DNA from: Cryobacterium sp. N22
GTDB lineage: Bacteria; Actinomycetota; Actinomycetes; Actinomycetales; Microbacteriaceae
Direction of reading: 5' to 3'
Assembly: GCF_002929555.1 (NCBI RefSeq)
Contig: NZ_PJJP01000036.1
Location: forward strand, 205,089-255,030
DNA length: 49,942 bases
Part shown: one piece after another, positions 18,132-26,808 of the stretch
Numbering within the stretch: position 1 is the first letter of the stretch
Layout: each line of letters begins with the position of its first letter
Made by a program: the position numbers and the translations under genes
The notes under the pieces: model-generated
Database searches by the model: none
Seen by the model: only the letters and a program-made list of their open reading frames with translations
Told to the model about the DNA's origin: nothing

Positions 18132-20702
18132 CTACGCCGCCAGCGGCATCCGCGCCGGCTCGGCCGCCACCTGCAGGGTGCCGTCGATTACCGTCACGGC
18201 CACCACTGACCCGTCCCCGATCTCCGACGCCACCAGCAGGTCGGCGATGCGGTCGTCGAGCTGGCGCTGGATGACCCGGCGGAGCGGCCGGGCGCCGTAC
18301 TCGGGCTCGTAGCCGTTCTCGGCGATCCAGTCCACGGCCGCGTCGCTCACGGTGAGCGCGTGTCCCTGCGCGGCGAGCCTGGCCTCGGTCTGGTTCAGCA
18401 GCAGCCGCACGATCTGTCGGAGCTGTGGCGCATCCAGCTTGCGGAACAGCACGACCTCGTCGATGCGGTTGAGGAACTCGGGCCGCATGGCCTCGCGGAG
18501 CTTGGCCATCACCCGGTCCCGCAGCGCCTTCTCCGAGCCGAAGCCGTTGCCGGCGCCGTCGAGGTCGGCGGTGAAACCGAGCGCTCCGCTGCGGCTCGCG
18601 AGCACCTCTGAGCCGATGTTGGACGTCATGATGATCACGGTGTTGCGGAAGTCCACAGTGCGACCCTGGCCGTCGGTGAGGCGGCCGTCGTCCAGAACCT
18701 GCAGGAGCAGGTTGAAGACATCCGGGTGCGCCTTCTCGATCTCGTCGAGCAGCACCACCGAGTAGGGGTTCCGCCGCACGTGTTCGGTCAGCTGGCCGGC
18801 CTCGTCGTAACCGACGTAGCCGGGAGGAGCACCGACCAGGCGGCTCACGGTGTGGCGCTCACTGAACTCGCTCATGTCGAAGCGCAGCATGGCCTTCTCG
18901 TCGCCGAACAGCGACTCGGCCAGCGACTTGGCCAGCTCGGTCTTACCGACCCCGGTGGGGCCGAGGAACAGGAAGCTGCCCACCGGCCGGGAGGCGTCGC
19001 CCATGCCGGTGCGGTTGCGCCGCACGGCCTTGGCGATCACGGTCACCGCGTCGTCCTGCCCGATGACCCGCTGGTGCAGGTCGTCCTCGAGCGTGACCAG
19101 GCGTTCGCGGTCGCCCGCGGTGAGGCGGCTGGCCGGGATGCCCGTGGCGCGGGCGATGATCGCGGCGATCTCGGCCTCGTCGACCACGGCGGACGGTGCT
19201 GGGCGACCAGCGTCCGCGCCCTGGGCAGTCTCGGCGGCCTCGATCTTCTCCGCCAACGACTCGGACTCGTCCCGCAGCCGGGACGCCTCTTCGTAGGCCT
19301 CGGCGGCTACGGCGATGGTCTTCGCGGTCTCGAGTCCCGTCAACTGCTCGCGGAGCCCGTCGATGTCGACCCTGGAGCCGAGCGCGAGCCGCGCACGGGC
19401 GCCGGCCTGGTCGATGAGGTCGATGGCCTTGTCGGGCAGGAACCGGTCCGGGATGTACCGGGCGCTCATCTCGACGGCGGCGCGGATCGCGGCATCCGTG
19501 TAACGCACCGAGTGGTGCTCGGCGTAGCGGCCCTGCAGTCCGGCGAGGATCAGCACGGCATCGTCGATGCTGGGCTCGCCCACCCGCACGGGCTGGAAAC
19601 GCCGTTCGAGGGCCGGGTCCTTCTCGACCTTGCGGTACTCATTGAGGGTGGTGGCGCCCACGACGTGCAGCTCACCGCGCGCCAGGCGCGGCTTGAGGAT
19701 GTTGCCGGCGTCCATACCGCCCTCGCCGGCGCCGCCGGCACCGACCACGGTGTGCAGCTCGTCGATGAAGACGATGATCTGATCACTTCGCTCGCTGATC
19801 TCGTCCATGGTCTTGGTGAGCCGCTCTTCGAAGTCGCCGCGGTAGCGGGTGCCGGCGAGCATGGCGGGCAGGTCGAGTGCGATGACACGCTTGCCACGCA
19901 GCTGCTCTGGCACTAGGCCGTCGACGATGGCCTGGGCCAGGCCCTCGACCACGGCGGTCTTGCCCACGCCGGCCTCGCCGATCAGCACCGGGTTGTTCTT
20001 GGTGCGGCGGGAGAGGATCTCGACGGTCTGCTCGATCTCGTCGCTGCGGCCGATCACCGGATCAAGCTTGCCGGAGCGGGCGCGTTCGGTGAGGTCGATG
20101 CCGTAGGTGTCGAGCATGGGGGTGTCAGAGGTGCTTCCGCCGGCCGTGGTGCCGGCCTGCGTCTCGTCGGCATCGGCCTGCTCGGCGCCGGCCTGCAGCG
20201 ACTCGGCAGTGACGCCGGATTCGGCCAGCACGCGGGCGGCGGGTGAATCCTGGTTCACGACGAAGGCGAAGAACAGGTGCTCCGGGTCGATGTAGGTGGA
20301 GCCGAATGCGCGGGCCACCTGGTGGGCATCCAGCAGGGCGCGCTGGGCCGAGGGGGTCAGGCCGGGCGCGGACTGGGACTCACGGTCGCTGGACTCGGGC
20401 AGGCGCTCTTCGGCGGCGGCCGCGATGGCGGCCGGGTCGCCACCGGCACGGCGGATGGCCGAGGCGGCGGGTTCCTGCTCCACCATGACGCGGAGCAGGT
20501 GCAGGGCGTCCACGTGGGCGTGACCGTGGTCGACGGCGAACTGGGCGGCCTGCACGAGGAGCTCGTGGGTGCGGCGGCTGAGCAGCCGGGTGATCTCGAT
20601 GGGGCGGCCGGATTGCGCCTGGCGCTGACCCTGCAGGTAGCGGGCCAGGAATTCGTCGAACGAACCGTTTTCGGAACCGGTCGGGCCGAAGTATGTAGGC
20701 AA
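18132..20702 (-). CDS. HspR-controlled Clp ATPase (ClpC-type unfoldase)
   Basis: An 856-residue AAA+ unfoldase. Start choice: TTG 20702 has a perfect AGGAGG 5 nt upstream (20708-20713) and gives MPTYFGPTG; the longer frame from TTG 20741 has none. Two Clp-N repeats (about 40-170) are followed by NBD1 (Walker A GEAGVGKT, 242-249) and NBD2 (GPTGVGKT, 581-588). The linker is short, with a UVR-like stretch ([19 protein letters not shown], about 470-488), unlike the 120-residue coiled coil of the ClpB disaggregase. Residues 708-710 are LGF in the loop where ClpC contacts ClpP. So it looks like a protease partner rather than a disaggregase. A HAIR operator precedes it, indicating HspR heat-shock repression. 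The first 40 residues are an unusual Gly/Gln-rich lead. Confidence 0.92.
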   Translation of the reverse strand: MPTYFGPTGSENGSFDEFLARYLQGQRQAQSGRPIEITRLLSRRTHELLVQAAQFAVDHGHAHVDALHLLRVMVEQEPAASAIRRAGGDPAAIAAAAEERLPESSDRESQSAPGLTPSAQRALLDAHQVARAFGSTYIDPEHLFFAFVVNQDSPAARVLAESGVTAESLQAGAEQADADETQAGTTAGGSTSDTPMLDTYGIDLTERARSGKLDPVIGRSDEIEQTVEILSRRTKNNPVLIGEAGVGKTAVVEGLAQAIVDGLVPEQLRGKRVIALDLPAMLAGTRYRGDFEERLTKTMDEISERSDQIIVFIDELHTVVGAGGAGEGGMDAGNILKPRLARGELHVVGATTLNEYRKVEKDPALERRFQPVRVGEPSIDDAVLILAGLQGRYAEHHSVRYTDAAIRAAVEMSARYIPDRFLPDKAIDLIDQAGARARLALGSRVDIDGLREQLTGLETAKTIAVAAEAYEEASRLRDESESLAEKIEAAETAQGADAGRPAPSAVVDEAEIAAIIARATGIPASRLTAGDRERLVTLEDDLHQRVIGQDDAVTVIAKAVRRNRTGMGDASRPVGSFLFLGPTGVGKTELAKSLAESLFGDEKAMLRFDMSEFSERHTVSRLVGAPPGYVGYDEAGQLTEHVRRNPYSVVLLDEIEKAHPDVFNLLLQVLDDGRLTDGQGRTVDFRNTVIIMTSNIGSEVLASRSGALGFTADLDGAGNGFGSEKALRDRVMAKLREAMRPEFLNRIDEVVLFRKLDAPQLRQIVRLLLNQTEARLAAQGHALTVSDAAVDWIAENGYEPEYGARPLRRVIQRQLDDRIADLLVASEIGDGSVVAVTVIDGTLQVAAEPARMPLAA

Positions 20703-20743
20703 GGAAACCTCCTGGGGAATCTGAGCGAGGAGGAAACCCAAAA

Positions 20744-20764
20744 CTTGAGTGACCTCGACTCAAG
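20744..20764 (-). promoter_or_regulatory. HspR operator (HAIR) overlapping the Clp ATPase promoter
   Basis: CTTGAGT-N7-ACTCAAG is present without a mismatch, identical to the HspR-associated inverted repeat of actinobacteria. It lies 42-62 bp before the TTG start and overlaps a -35-like TTGACT (20763-20768, minus strand), so bound HspR would block RNA polymerase. HspR itself is not encoded in the window. Confidence 0.93.
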
Positions 20765-20841
20765 TCAACGTCTGGGCGCGCGTTTCATTCCCGCGGCATC
20801 CTGAGATTTCCCTGAATCCGCCCTCGCTAGGCAACTCGCGG

Positions 20842-21104
20842 ACGCCCCACGTCGTTGATCGAGCCTGTCGAGATCCCGCGAAACATTCCGCGAACCAGGT
20901 CACCAGGTTTCGACAAGCTCAACCAACGACGGGGCACGACATGCAGAACGCCCCACGTCGTTGATCGAGCCTGTCGAGATCCCGCGAAACATTCCGCAGG
21001 CCAGGTCACCAGGATTCGACAAGCTCAACCAACGGACGGGGCACGACATGCAGGCCAGGTCACCGGGTTTCGACAAGCTCAACCAACGGAAGGGGCACGA
21101 CGTG
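20842..21104. repeat. Palindromic intergenic repeat cluster (106-bp period)
   Basis: The 419-bp gap between the Clp gene and the lipoprotein gene contains no gene but two and a half copies of one element. Units start at 20842 and 20948 (106 bp apart); a third partial copy covers about 21051-21104. Each full unit has a left arm CGTTGATCGAGCCTGTCGAG and a right arm GGTTTCGACAAGCTCAACC. The arms of unit 1 (20851-20875 and 20906-20930) pair over 25 bp with five differences, all transitions. The gap between the arms (TCCGC, CCAGGTCACC) is conserved between copies. The family is shared with the repeats at 923-1085. This resembles REP-type elements of Microbacteriaceae; no mobility gene is attached. 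Confidence 0.88.
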
Positions 21105-21121
21105 CGTACCGCCCCGCCCTG

Positions 21122-21721
21122 CTAGGAAGTGAGGTCGGCGCACTCCGGTGCGGCACGGAAGGCCTGGCCTAAGGTGCTTGAGGTGTCCTGGGTGGCCGTC
21201 GTGATGGTCTGCGCGGCGGCACCCACGTCGGAGAGCACGGTGCCGGTGTCGCCGACGAGCGTCGCCAGAGCATCGACCAGGGTGGCCCCGCTGGTGCCCT
21301 CCACGGCACTGGCACTCGTCTGGAGGGTCTTCAAGGAGGTGTCGACGGTGTCGATCGAGTCCTGCACGGCCAGCAGTTCCGGATCGTCGCCGAGGTTTTC
21401 CGGTGGCGACTTCACCGTGGCGCCCAGTGCGCTCACCGAGGCCGACACAGTGTCCATCTGGTTGGACACCGCGGTCCCCACCGAATCGCCGCCGGTGACC
21501 GCCGCCGTCGCCAGCCCCTGAACGTCGGTCTGCACGGTCGATACGTCGCTGCAGACCTTGCCGGCCCAGGTGACCTGCTCATCGGTCGGCGGCGATGCCG
21601 TCTGGCCGTCTGTCGGGGTGGCCGATGGCGCGGTACTGCTCGGCGACGGACCGGCGTCGTCAGCGGGCGCGCATCCGGCAAGGAGCACCAGCAGGGCCAT
21701 GAATACGATGGGCTTTTTCAC
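21122..21721 (-). CDS. Putative secreted lipoprotein, coiled-coil-like
   Basis: A 199-residue protein with a type II signal peptide: MKKPIVFMALLVLLAGC, a lipobox with the lipidated Cys17, then a Ser/Pro/Thr-rich linker (about 18-47). The mature part (about 50-195) is low in aromatic residues and rich in Thr, Ser, Val and Ala with regular heptad-like spacing (TAVSNQMDTVSASVSALGATV, IDTVDTSLKTLQTSASAVEG), suggesting a long helical hairpin. A cysteine pair (CSDVSTVQTD near 57 and ECADLTS at the end) could form a disulfide joining the ends. GTG 21721 has GAGGAG 8 nt upstream. I do not recognise the family; it probably sits on the outer face of the membrane. Confidence 0.83.
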   Translation of the reverse strand: MKKPIVFMALLVLLAGCAPADDAGPSPSSTAPSATPTDGQTASPPTDEQVTWAGKVCSDVSTVQTDVQGLATAAVTGGDSVGTAVSNQMDTVSASVSALGATVKSPPENLGDDPELLAVQDSIDTVDTSLKTLQTSASAVEGTSGATLVDALATLVGDTGTVLSDVGAAAQTITTATQDTSSTLGQAFRAAPECADLTS

Positions 21722-21756
21722 TGGTGGTGCTCCTCACTGGATCGGTGAACTCTGTC

Positions 21757-22074
21757 TTACTGGGTGTCGCCCTCAGAGTCGAGTTGGATCGCGAGGTCGA
21801 AGGCCTCCACGATCTTGCGCGCCGATGACAGCAACCGTGGCGTGCCCACAATCGGGGCAACGGCGACAAGAACGTCCTCGACGTCCTCGGCGGTGAGTCC
21901 CACCTCCGCTGCCGGTCCGATGTGCATGAAGTACGATCCGACCGGTGCATCCACGGCCACCAGGGCCGCAATCCGGGCGATCATCAGCGTGCGCGGGTCC
22001 AGGTCGGTGCGGTCAAGCGAGACAGCGTTGATCTCGGCCGCCGCATCCAGTACCGGTGTTGTTCCTGTGGCCAT
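21757..22074 (-). CDS. Carboxymuconolactone decarboxylase (CMD/AhpD-like) family protein
   Basis: A 105-residue protein starting at ATG 22074 with GGAG 8 nt upstream; a longer frame from 22149 has a low-complexity lead and no ribosome-binding site. DLDPRTLMIARIAALVAVDAP and LTAEDVEDVLVAVAPIVGTPRLLSSA follow the all-helical CMD fold. The CxxC pair that makes AhpD a peroxidase partner is absent: the protein has no cysteine. It is therefore unlikely to be an AhpD-type thiol enzyme, and the function is unknown. It lies 35 bp upstream of the lipoprotein gene on the same strand and may be co-transcribed. Confidence 0.85.
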   Translation of the reverse strand: MATGTTPVLDAAAEINAVSLDRTDLDPRTLMIARIAALVAVDAPVGSYFMHIGPAAEVGLTAEDVEDVLVAVAPIVGTPRLLSSARKIVEAFDLAIQLDSEGDTQ

Positions 22075-22272
22075 AGGTATCGCTCCATTTCCAGGGCTGG
22101 GCCCTGTTGGTGTTCGAGTTTCCGGTTTCTTCATGTTCGGCAGGCGCACCTCTTCGGCACGTCGGCCTCACGCCGCAGACGGTAGCAATCAATCCGCGTC
22201 CAGCCGATGGCGCCGCTCTGGAATCGTCCGAAACGGATGAGGCCGCGCGGCTGCGGGCGGCCCGGGGCAGGG

Positions 22273-23070
22273 TCAGCTCCGCTCGAGCTCCCTGGCCAGT
22301 GAGTCCAGCTCGGCACCGCCGGCCATCAGCCGGGTCAGTTCGTCGATGGTGATGCCCTTACGGTCGAACTCGCCCAGGCTGGCCCCGCGGTTGAGCACCA
22401 GGAACCTGTCCCCCACCGGGTACGCGTGGTGCGGGTTGTGGGTGACGAACACCACACCGAGACCGTGGTCCCGGGCCTGCGCCACATAGCGCAACACCAC
22501 GCCGGCCTGCTTGACGCCGAGCGCCGAGGTGGGCTCATCGAGGATGACGACCCTGGCGCCGAAGTAGATGGCCCTGGCGATGGCGACGGACTGCCGCTCC
22601 CCGCCGGACAGGGTGCCGATGGGCTGGTCGACGTCACGCAGGTCGATGCCCATCCGGCCCAGCTGCGCGAGCGTGATCGCACGCATCTCGGCAACCTTGA
22701 GGCGGGAGAACGGGCCGATCCCGGCGCTGAGTTCGGCCCCGAGAAAGAAGTTGCGCCAGACCGGCATCAGCGGCACGATCGCCAGGTCCTGGTAGACCGT
22801 GGCGATGCCGGCGTCGAGCGCGAGGCGCGGGCCGGTGAAGCGCACGGCGGCTCCGTCGAGCAGGACCTCGCCCGAGGAATGCGGGTGCACGCCGGCGAGG
22901 ACCTTGAGCAGGGTCGACTTGCCCGCCCCGTTGTCGCCCAGAACGCAGAGCACCTCCCCGGCGCCGACCGAGGTGGAGATGTCGCTGAGCGCGATCACCG
23001 AGCCGTAGACCTTGCCGATTCCGCGCACCTCGAGGATGGGCGCTGCCTGGGTTGCTCCTGCGGCGCTCAT
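22273..23070 (-). CDS. Sugar ABC transporter ATP-binding protein (CUT2/ribose type)
   Basis: A 265-residue single nucleotide-binding-domain ATPase. Walker A is GDNGAGKS at 45-52, the ABC signature is LSGGERQ, and Walker B is [12 protein letters not shown] followed by the switch histidine in [11 protein letters not shown]. RbsA-type proteins of this transporter class usually have two fused domains; this one has one, as in FrcA/XylG-short forms, so it should work as a homodimer. ATG 23070 overlaps the stop of the permease gene (ATGA), implying translational coupling. It is the last gene of the three-gene operon. Confidence 0.95.
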   Translation of the reverse strand: MSAAGATQAAPILEVRGIGKVYGSVIALSDISTSVGAGEVLCVLGDNGAGKSTLLKVLAGVHPHSSGEVLLDGAAVRFTGPRLALDAGIATVYQDLAIVPLMPVWRNFFLGAELSAGIGPFSRLKVAEMRAITLAQLGRMGIDLRDVDQPIGTLSGGERQSVAIARAIYFGARVVILDEPTSALGVKQAGVVLRYVAQARDHGLGVVFVTHNPHHAYPVGDRFLVLNRGASLGEFDRKGITIDELTRLMAGGAELDSLARELERS

Positions 23071-24125
23071 GCGCGCACCCCCGCCTGGCGGCGCACCGAG
23101 AGGTTCACCAGCACGGCGAGCAGCAGCATCCCGCCCAGGAAGGCCTTGAGCCAGTTGTTGTCCCACTGGGCGAACACGATGCCCTGCAGGATCATGCCGT
23201 AGATCAGGGCGCCGAGGGCGGCGCCGATCGCGGAACCGTAGCCGCCGGTGAGCAGGCAGCCGCCGACGACGGCGCAGATGATGTAGATGAACTCCTGGCC
23301 GATGCCCGTGGTGGCCTGCACCGTGGCCACGTCGAAGAGCGAGAGCATGCCCACCAGCCAGCCGGCCGCCGCGGTGCCCATGAACAGCCCGATCCGGGTG
23401 CGCTTGACCGGCACACCGGTCTGCACGGCGCTCTGCAGCTGCCCGCCGATGGCGAAGATCCAGTTGCCGTACCGGGTGCGCAGCAGCATCCAGCTGGCCA
23501 CGGCGGTGATGCCGAGCCACCAGAACACCGACACCTTGAGATTGACGCCCAAAACCGGGATCGTCGAGCCGAAGATCGCCTTGCCGGCCTCGAAGCCGGG
23601 CACCAGGGTCATGCCCTGGATGGCGACCTGGCCGGTGACGAGCTTGGTGCCGGCGAGGTTGAGCCCCTGCAGGATGAAGAAGGTGCCCAGCGTGACGATA
23701 AAGCTCGGGATGCCGGTCTTCACGACGAGGAATCCATTGAAGGCGCCGACCGCGAGGGCGATCAGCAGGGCGAGCAGCATCGCGAACCAGAGGTTCATGC
23801 CCCATTGGGTGGTGAACGCACCGACGAGCAGTCCGGTGGTGCCGGTCATGGCGCCGGCCGAGAGGTCGAACTCGCCGCCGATCATGAGCATCGCCACAGC
23901 CACGGCCATGATGCCGAACAGCGACGCGGAGTAGAGCCAGGTGGCCACGCCCGCCGGTGACAGGAACGACGCCGTCGCCACGGAGAAGTAGACGAAGATC
24001 GCCAGGGCCGCGACGAGAGCGCCGATCTCGGGGCGACGCAGCAGCCGCACCACCGGATGGGTGCGCGCCAGCCGCTCGTCCGCGGTGGACTCCGCGGCGG
24101 CACCCGGCGTGGTCAACATCGTCAT
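23067..24125 (-). CDS. Sugar ABC transporter permease (RbsC-like)
   Basis: A 352-residue polytopic membrane protein with about 8-10 helices. It carries RbsC/BPD_transp_2 features: [21 protein letters not shown], the [23 protein letters not shown] block that contains the contact region for the ATPase, and the C-terminal [19 protein letters not shown]. The first 30 residues are cytosolic and Ala-rich. The start at 24125 overlaps the stop of the binding-protein gene (ATGA) and its stop overlaps the ATPase start, so all three should be made in fixed proportion. As a single permease gene it would act as a homodimer. Confidence 0.95.
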   Translation of the reverse strand: MTMLTTPGAAAESTADERLARTHPVVRLLRRPEIGALVAALAIFVYFSVATASFLSPAGVATWLYSASLFGIMAVAVAMLMIGGEFDLSAGAMTGTTGLLVGAFTTQWGMNLWFAMLLALLIALAVGAFNGFLVVKTGIPSFIVTLGTFFILQGLNLAGTKLVTGQVAIQGMTLVPGFEAGKAIFGSTIPVLGVNLKVSVFWWLGITAVASWMLLRTRYGNWIFAIGGQLQSAVQTGVPVKRTRIGLFMGTAAAGWLVGMLSLFDVATVQATTGIGQEFIYIICAVVGGCLLTGGYGSAIGAALGALIYGMILQGIVFAQWDNNWLKAFLGGMLLLAVLVNLSVRRQAGVRA

Positions 24126-25123
24126 CGGGTGCCGTTGCCGGCGAACGTCGCCACCTGCTCGGCGTTCTCCTTCGTCACAAAACCGGGCCCGGAGTACACC
24201 GGCTGGCTGCCGCCGACGACGTTGCCGTTCGTGTAGAACAGTTCGAAGAAGTCCACCGGGAGGTAGCCCTGCAGGTAGGGCTGCTGGTCCACGGCAAAGA
24301 GGATGCTGCCGTCCGTGATGAGGCTGGTGACGTCGGCCGAGACGTCGAAGGTGCCGATCTGGGCATCGCTGCCGGCCTCGGCCACGGCCTGCGCGGCGGC
24401 GACTCCCACCGCGGAGTTGAGGGTGAGCACGCCGTCGATGCTGGGGTCGGCCAGCAGGGCACTCGTGATGGTGCTCTGGGCCTCCGCGACGTTGGCGATG
24501 TCGACCTGCAGGTTGGTCAGGCTGCCGTCGAGGGTGTCCGCGGCCCCGGAGCAGCGGTCCTCGAGCCCGGCGTTTCCGGCTTCGTGGATGACGCAGATGA
24601 CCTTTTTCGCCGACGCCTCGGTGAACTTGCTGCCGGCTCCCTGACCGGCCAGGTACTCGCCCTGGCCGATGTGGGTCATGGCGCCGAGCGCGGCGGACTC
24701 TTCGGCGCCGGAGTTGATCGTGATGACCGGGATATCGGCGGCGACGGCATCCGTGATGGCACCGCGAAGCCCCTCGGGGTTGGCCATCGACACGATGATG
24801 CCATCGACCTTGGCGGCGATCGCGGTCTCGATCAGCTGGCTCTGCTTCTGCACGTCGGGGTCACCCTGGTAGGTGACGGTGGCGCCGTAGCGGTTTCCGG
24901 CGGCCTCGGCTCCGGTCTTCACGACGTCCCAGAACGCGTCGCCGGGCACCGAGTGCACCACGAGGGCGTATGTGCGACCGGAGTCGCCCGCCGGTGCGGC
25001 GCCGGCTCCCGAGCCGGCTCCGGCGACGGGCTGGCCGGTGCAGGCGGTGAGGGCGAGCAGGGCGAGGCCGGCGCTCGCGCCGAGGAGGGTCCGGCGGGCA
25101 GAGATTCTCGACACGGGTGGCAT
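24122..25123 (-). CDS. Sugar ABC transporter substrate-binding lipoprotein (RbsB-like)
   Basis: A 333-residue periplasmic-binding-protein type 1 family member, predicted to be tethered outside the membrane. The signal peptide is followed by a lipobox ALTAC at about residue 28, then a Gly/Ala linker. [21 protein letters not shown] and [19 protein letters not shown] are the typical first lobe; a [22 protein letters not shown] block with two cysteines and [30 protein letters not shown] form the hinge and second lobe. The substrate is probably a pentose or related sugar, but no metabolic gene lies nearby to say which. ATG 25123 follows AAGGA closely. A weak -10 box TAAGGT lies upstream; no regulator gene is adjacent. 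Confidence 0.93.
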   Translation of the reverse strand: MPPVSRISARRTLLGASAGLALLALTACTGQPVAGAGSGAGAAPAGDSGRTYALVVHSVPGDAFWDVVKTGAEAAGNRYGATVTYQGDPDVQKQSQLIETAIAAKVDGIIVSMANPEGLRGAITDAVAADIPVITINSGAEESAALGAMTHIGQGEYLAGQGAGSKFTEASAKKVICVIHEAGNAGLEDRCSGAADTLDGSLTNLQVDIANVAEAQSTITSALLADPSIDGVLTLNSAVGVAAAQAVAEAGSDAQIGTFDVSADVTSLITDGSILFAVDQQPYLQGYLPVDFFELFYTNGNVVGGSQPVYSGPGFVTKENAEQVATFAGNGTR

Positions 25124-25227
25124 CGTCCTTCGGTTTCGGGCGCGGTTCAGCGCTGCCTTTTCAGGCGCAGTCCACCTTAGGCGTCCGAACGGCGAACGCC
25201 GCAGTCGAGTCCCCCGGACGAATCGCC

Positions 25228-25809
25228 TCAGGCCTGGCGGGCGGACTGCTCCAGACGGTCCCGGTAGCCGGCCCACCAGTCCGGGCTGGCCGGGGGCAAA
25301 TTGTCGTTACCGGCTCGCAGTCCGGCCGCACCGTCGATCAGTTCCCGCACGATGTCGGCATGGCCGGCGTGCCGGTGGGTCTCGCTGATCAGGTGCACCA
25401 GGATCAGATGCAGGGAGACCACATCGCGGCCTTCCGACCACCACGCCACCCGGCCGATGCCATCCAGGGGCACCACGTCGAGGGTGGCCTCGGAATGCGC
25501 CCACACCCGCCGGTACAGGTCGACGACCGTGTCGCGAGACTCGTCGAGGGTGGCCCACATATCGGAGTTGTCCTCGGTGTCGTCGTCCAGCCACGGCAGC
25601 GGCTCCGGGAACGGCCGTCCGAAGGTCGCACCGAGGTAGCCGGCCTCGACCCCGGCCATGTGCTTCACCAGTCCCAGCAGGTTGGTGCCGGTCGGCACGA
25701 GGGGCCGCCGGATGTCGTACTCGCTGAGTCCCTCAAGCTTCCAGACGAGTGCTTCCCGGCCTTCCTGGAGGTAGCGGCGGAGGTCTGCTTTTATGTCGGC
25801 ATCGGTCAT
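25228..25809 (-). CDS. DinB-family protein (DUF664)
   Basis: A 193-residue four-helix-bundle protein. DIKADLRRYLQEGREALVWKLEGLSEYDIRRPLVPTGTNLLGLVKHMAGVE shows the DinB-like helix 1-2 with the metal-binding candidate histidine of LVKHMAGVE; the second pair lies in HLISETHRHAGHADIVRELIDG, the conserved ETxRHAGHxDI block. A three-histidine metal site is thus complete. Members in thiol-producing actinobacteria include mycothiol-dependent transferases, which is a plausible but unproven role. ATG 25809 has GGGAGG 9 nt upstream. It ends 104 bp before the sugar-binding protein gene on the same strand. Confidence 0.87.
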   Translation of the reverse strand: MTDADIKADLRRYLQEGREALVWKLEGLSEYDIRRPLVPTGTNLLGLVKHMAGVEAGYLGATFGRPFPEPLPWLDDDTEDNSDMWATLDESRDTVVDLYRRVWAHSEATLDVVPLDGIGRVAWWSEGRDVVSLHLILVHLISETHRHAGHADIVRELIDGAAGLRAGNDNLPPASPDWWAGYRDRLEQSARQA

Positions 25810-25869
25810 GCCGACCAGCCTCCCAGATCGCGGGGCGCGTGCACAACGATCTCCTCGGCGCGGATCGGC

Positions 25870-25875
25870 GAGAAT
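25870..25875 (+). promoter_or_regulatory. Possible -10 box GAGAAT before the AlkD-like gene
   Basis: GAGAAT keeps the A at position 2 and T at position 6 and is followed by 6 nt and ATG 25882. It is weaker than the other leaderless boxes in the window. Confidence 0.4.
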
Positions 25876-25881
25876 AGACAG

Positions 25882-26376
25882 ATGAGTGCTGCCGGCGAGT
25901 TCATCGACGCCACCCTGCAGCGAGAAAGCTCCTGGGAGCGCGCGGACGCCGATCGGGCCCGGCTGGGCGGGACGCTCGCCTTCTACGGCGCGTCAGTGGG
26001 CGCGGTGCGCGGCACGGTCCGCGATGCCGGCCGGCGCTATCCCGGCCTCGGCCACGACGACATCACGGCGCTGAGCTCCGAGCTCTGGGCAGTGCCGGTC
26101 TACGAGCGCCGGCTGGCGGCCGTGGTGCTGCTGCAATCCCAGGTGCGGATGCTGCGCGCCTCCGACCTCACCCGCATCGAGGGTTTCCTGCGGACCGCGC
26201 AGCTGCCCGCCCTCCTCGACCCGCTCACGATCGATGTGGTGCGGCCGCTAATTGATGCCCTGACCGGTCCGGCGCGCGGCCGCGCGCAGAGCGTACTCGA
26301 CCGGTGGGCTCAGGACACGAGCACCGAACTGCGCAGGGCCGCGGGGCTGCTCGGCGTCCCCGGCGGTGCGGCCTAG
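25882..26376 (+). CDS. Short AlkD-like HEAT-repeat DNA alkylation repair protein (possibly truncated)
   Basis: A 164-residue protein resembling the N-terminal half of the DNA alkylation repair (AlkD-like) family, which normally runs to about 220-240 residues. ASVGAVRGTVRDAGRRYPGLGHDDITALSSELWAVPVYERRLAAVVLL and ASDLTRIEGFLR correspond to the first HEAT-like helices. After RRAAGLLGVPGGAA the frame stops. The expected later helices, with the DNA-facing Trp/Asp and the Arg of AlkD, are missing. The stop lies inside CTAG at 26373-26376, which also contains the stop of the convergent VOC gene, so no remnant of the missing half can follow. It may be a gene decayed by deletion or a genuinely short form. 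Confidence 0.7.
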   Translation: MSAAGEFIDATLQRESSWERADADRARLGGTLAFYGASVGAVRGTVRDAGRRYPGLGHDDITALSSELWAVPVYERRLAAVVLLQSQVRMLRASDLTRIEGFLRTAQLPALLDPLTIDVVRPLIDALTGPARGRAQSVLDRWAQDTSTELRRAAGLLGVPGGAA

Positions 26377-26783
26377 GAGGCTTCGGCCCGCTGCGACCTG
26401 CTCGAAGCCTGCTCCGTCGACGAAATCTGCTGCAGAGCCCAGGAGTTGCCGTCGGGGTCGCTGAAGAAGGCGTAGCGAACGCCGCCGCCCATGTCGCTGA
26501 CGTCCGACACCTCGACGCCGTTGCCGAGGAGCAGGGTTCGCGCGGCCTCGACGTCATCCACGACCAGGTGCAGGTTCTGCACCGGCGGCGCATCCGGGGC
26601 GCTGATGCCCACACCGATCACAACGGAACAGGCAGATCCGGGCGGAGTCAGTTGCACGACGCGCATGCCGTCACCCGGCTCCACGTCGTGATCGATGTGA
26701 AAACCGACTCGATCCGCGTAGAAGGCCTTGCTGCGGTCGACATCGGCGCAGGGCAGGGGCACTAATTCCAGTCGCATGTCCAT
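26373..26783 (-). CDS. VOC-family (glyoxalase/bleomycin-resistance fold) protein
   Basis: A 136-residue single-domain VOC protein. MRLELVPLPCADVDRSKAFYADRVGF is the first beta-alpha-beta-beta module, VQNLHLVVDDVEAARTLLLGNGVEVS the second, and YAFFSDPDGNSWALQQIS the typical terminal strand with the FxDPDGN motif. The substrate or ligand is unknown. ATG 26783 follows the box TATGAT after 8 nt. Its stop overlaps the stop of the AlkD-like gene. The last 15 residues (TEQASSRSQRAEAS) are polar and probably disordered. Confidence 0.88.
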   Translation of the reverse strand: MDMRLELVPLPCADVDRSKAFYADRVGFHIDHDVEPGDGMRVVQLTPPGSACSVVIGVGISAPDAPPVQNLHLVVDDVEAARTLLLGNGVEVSDVSDMGGGVRYAFFSDPDGNSWALQQISSTEQASSRSQRAEAS

Positions 26784-26791
26784 GGTGCCGG

Positions 26792-26797
26792 ATCATA
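26792..26797 (-). promoter_or_regulatory. -10 box TATGAT of a leaderless promoter
   Basis: On the minus strand TATGAT is followed by 8 nt and ATG 26783, a near-consensus hexamer. Confidence 0.6.
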
Positions 26798-26808
26798 CGC
26801 GTTGTGCC

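Noticed and set aside
18132..20702. ClpB disaggregase, suggested by the HspR operator
   Set aside because: The long coiled-coil M-domain of ClpB is absent between the two ATPase domains, and an LGF ClpP-contact loop is present.
20842..21104. Possible CRISPR array
   Set aside because: Period is about 106 bp, the interior is as conserved as the arms, there are under three units and no cas genes, so there are no unique spacers.
22273..23805. 510-aa fusion of the sugar ATPase with an upstream Arg-rich region
   Set aside because: The first 245 residues are an out-of-frame reading of the permease gene; the ATPase starts at ATG 23070 with an ATGA overlap.
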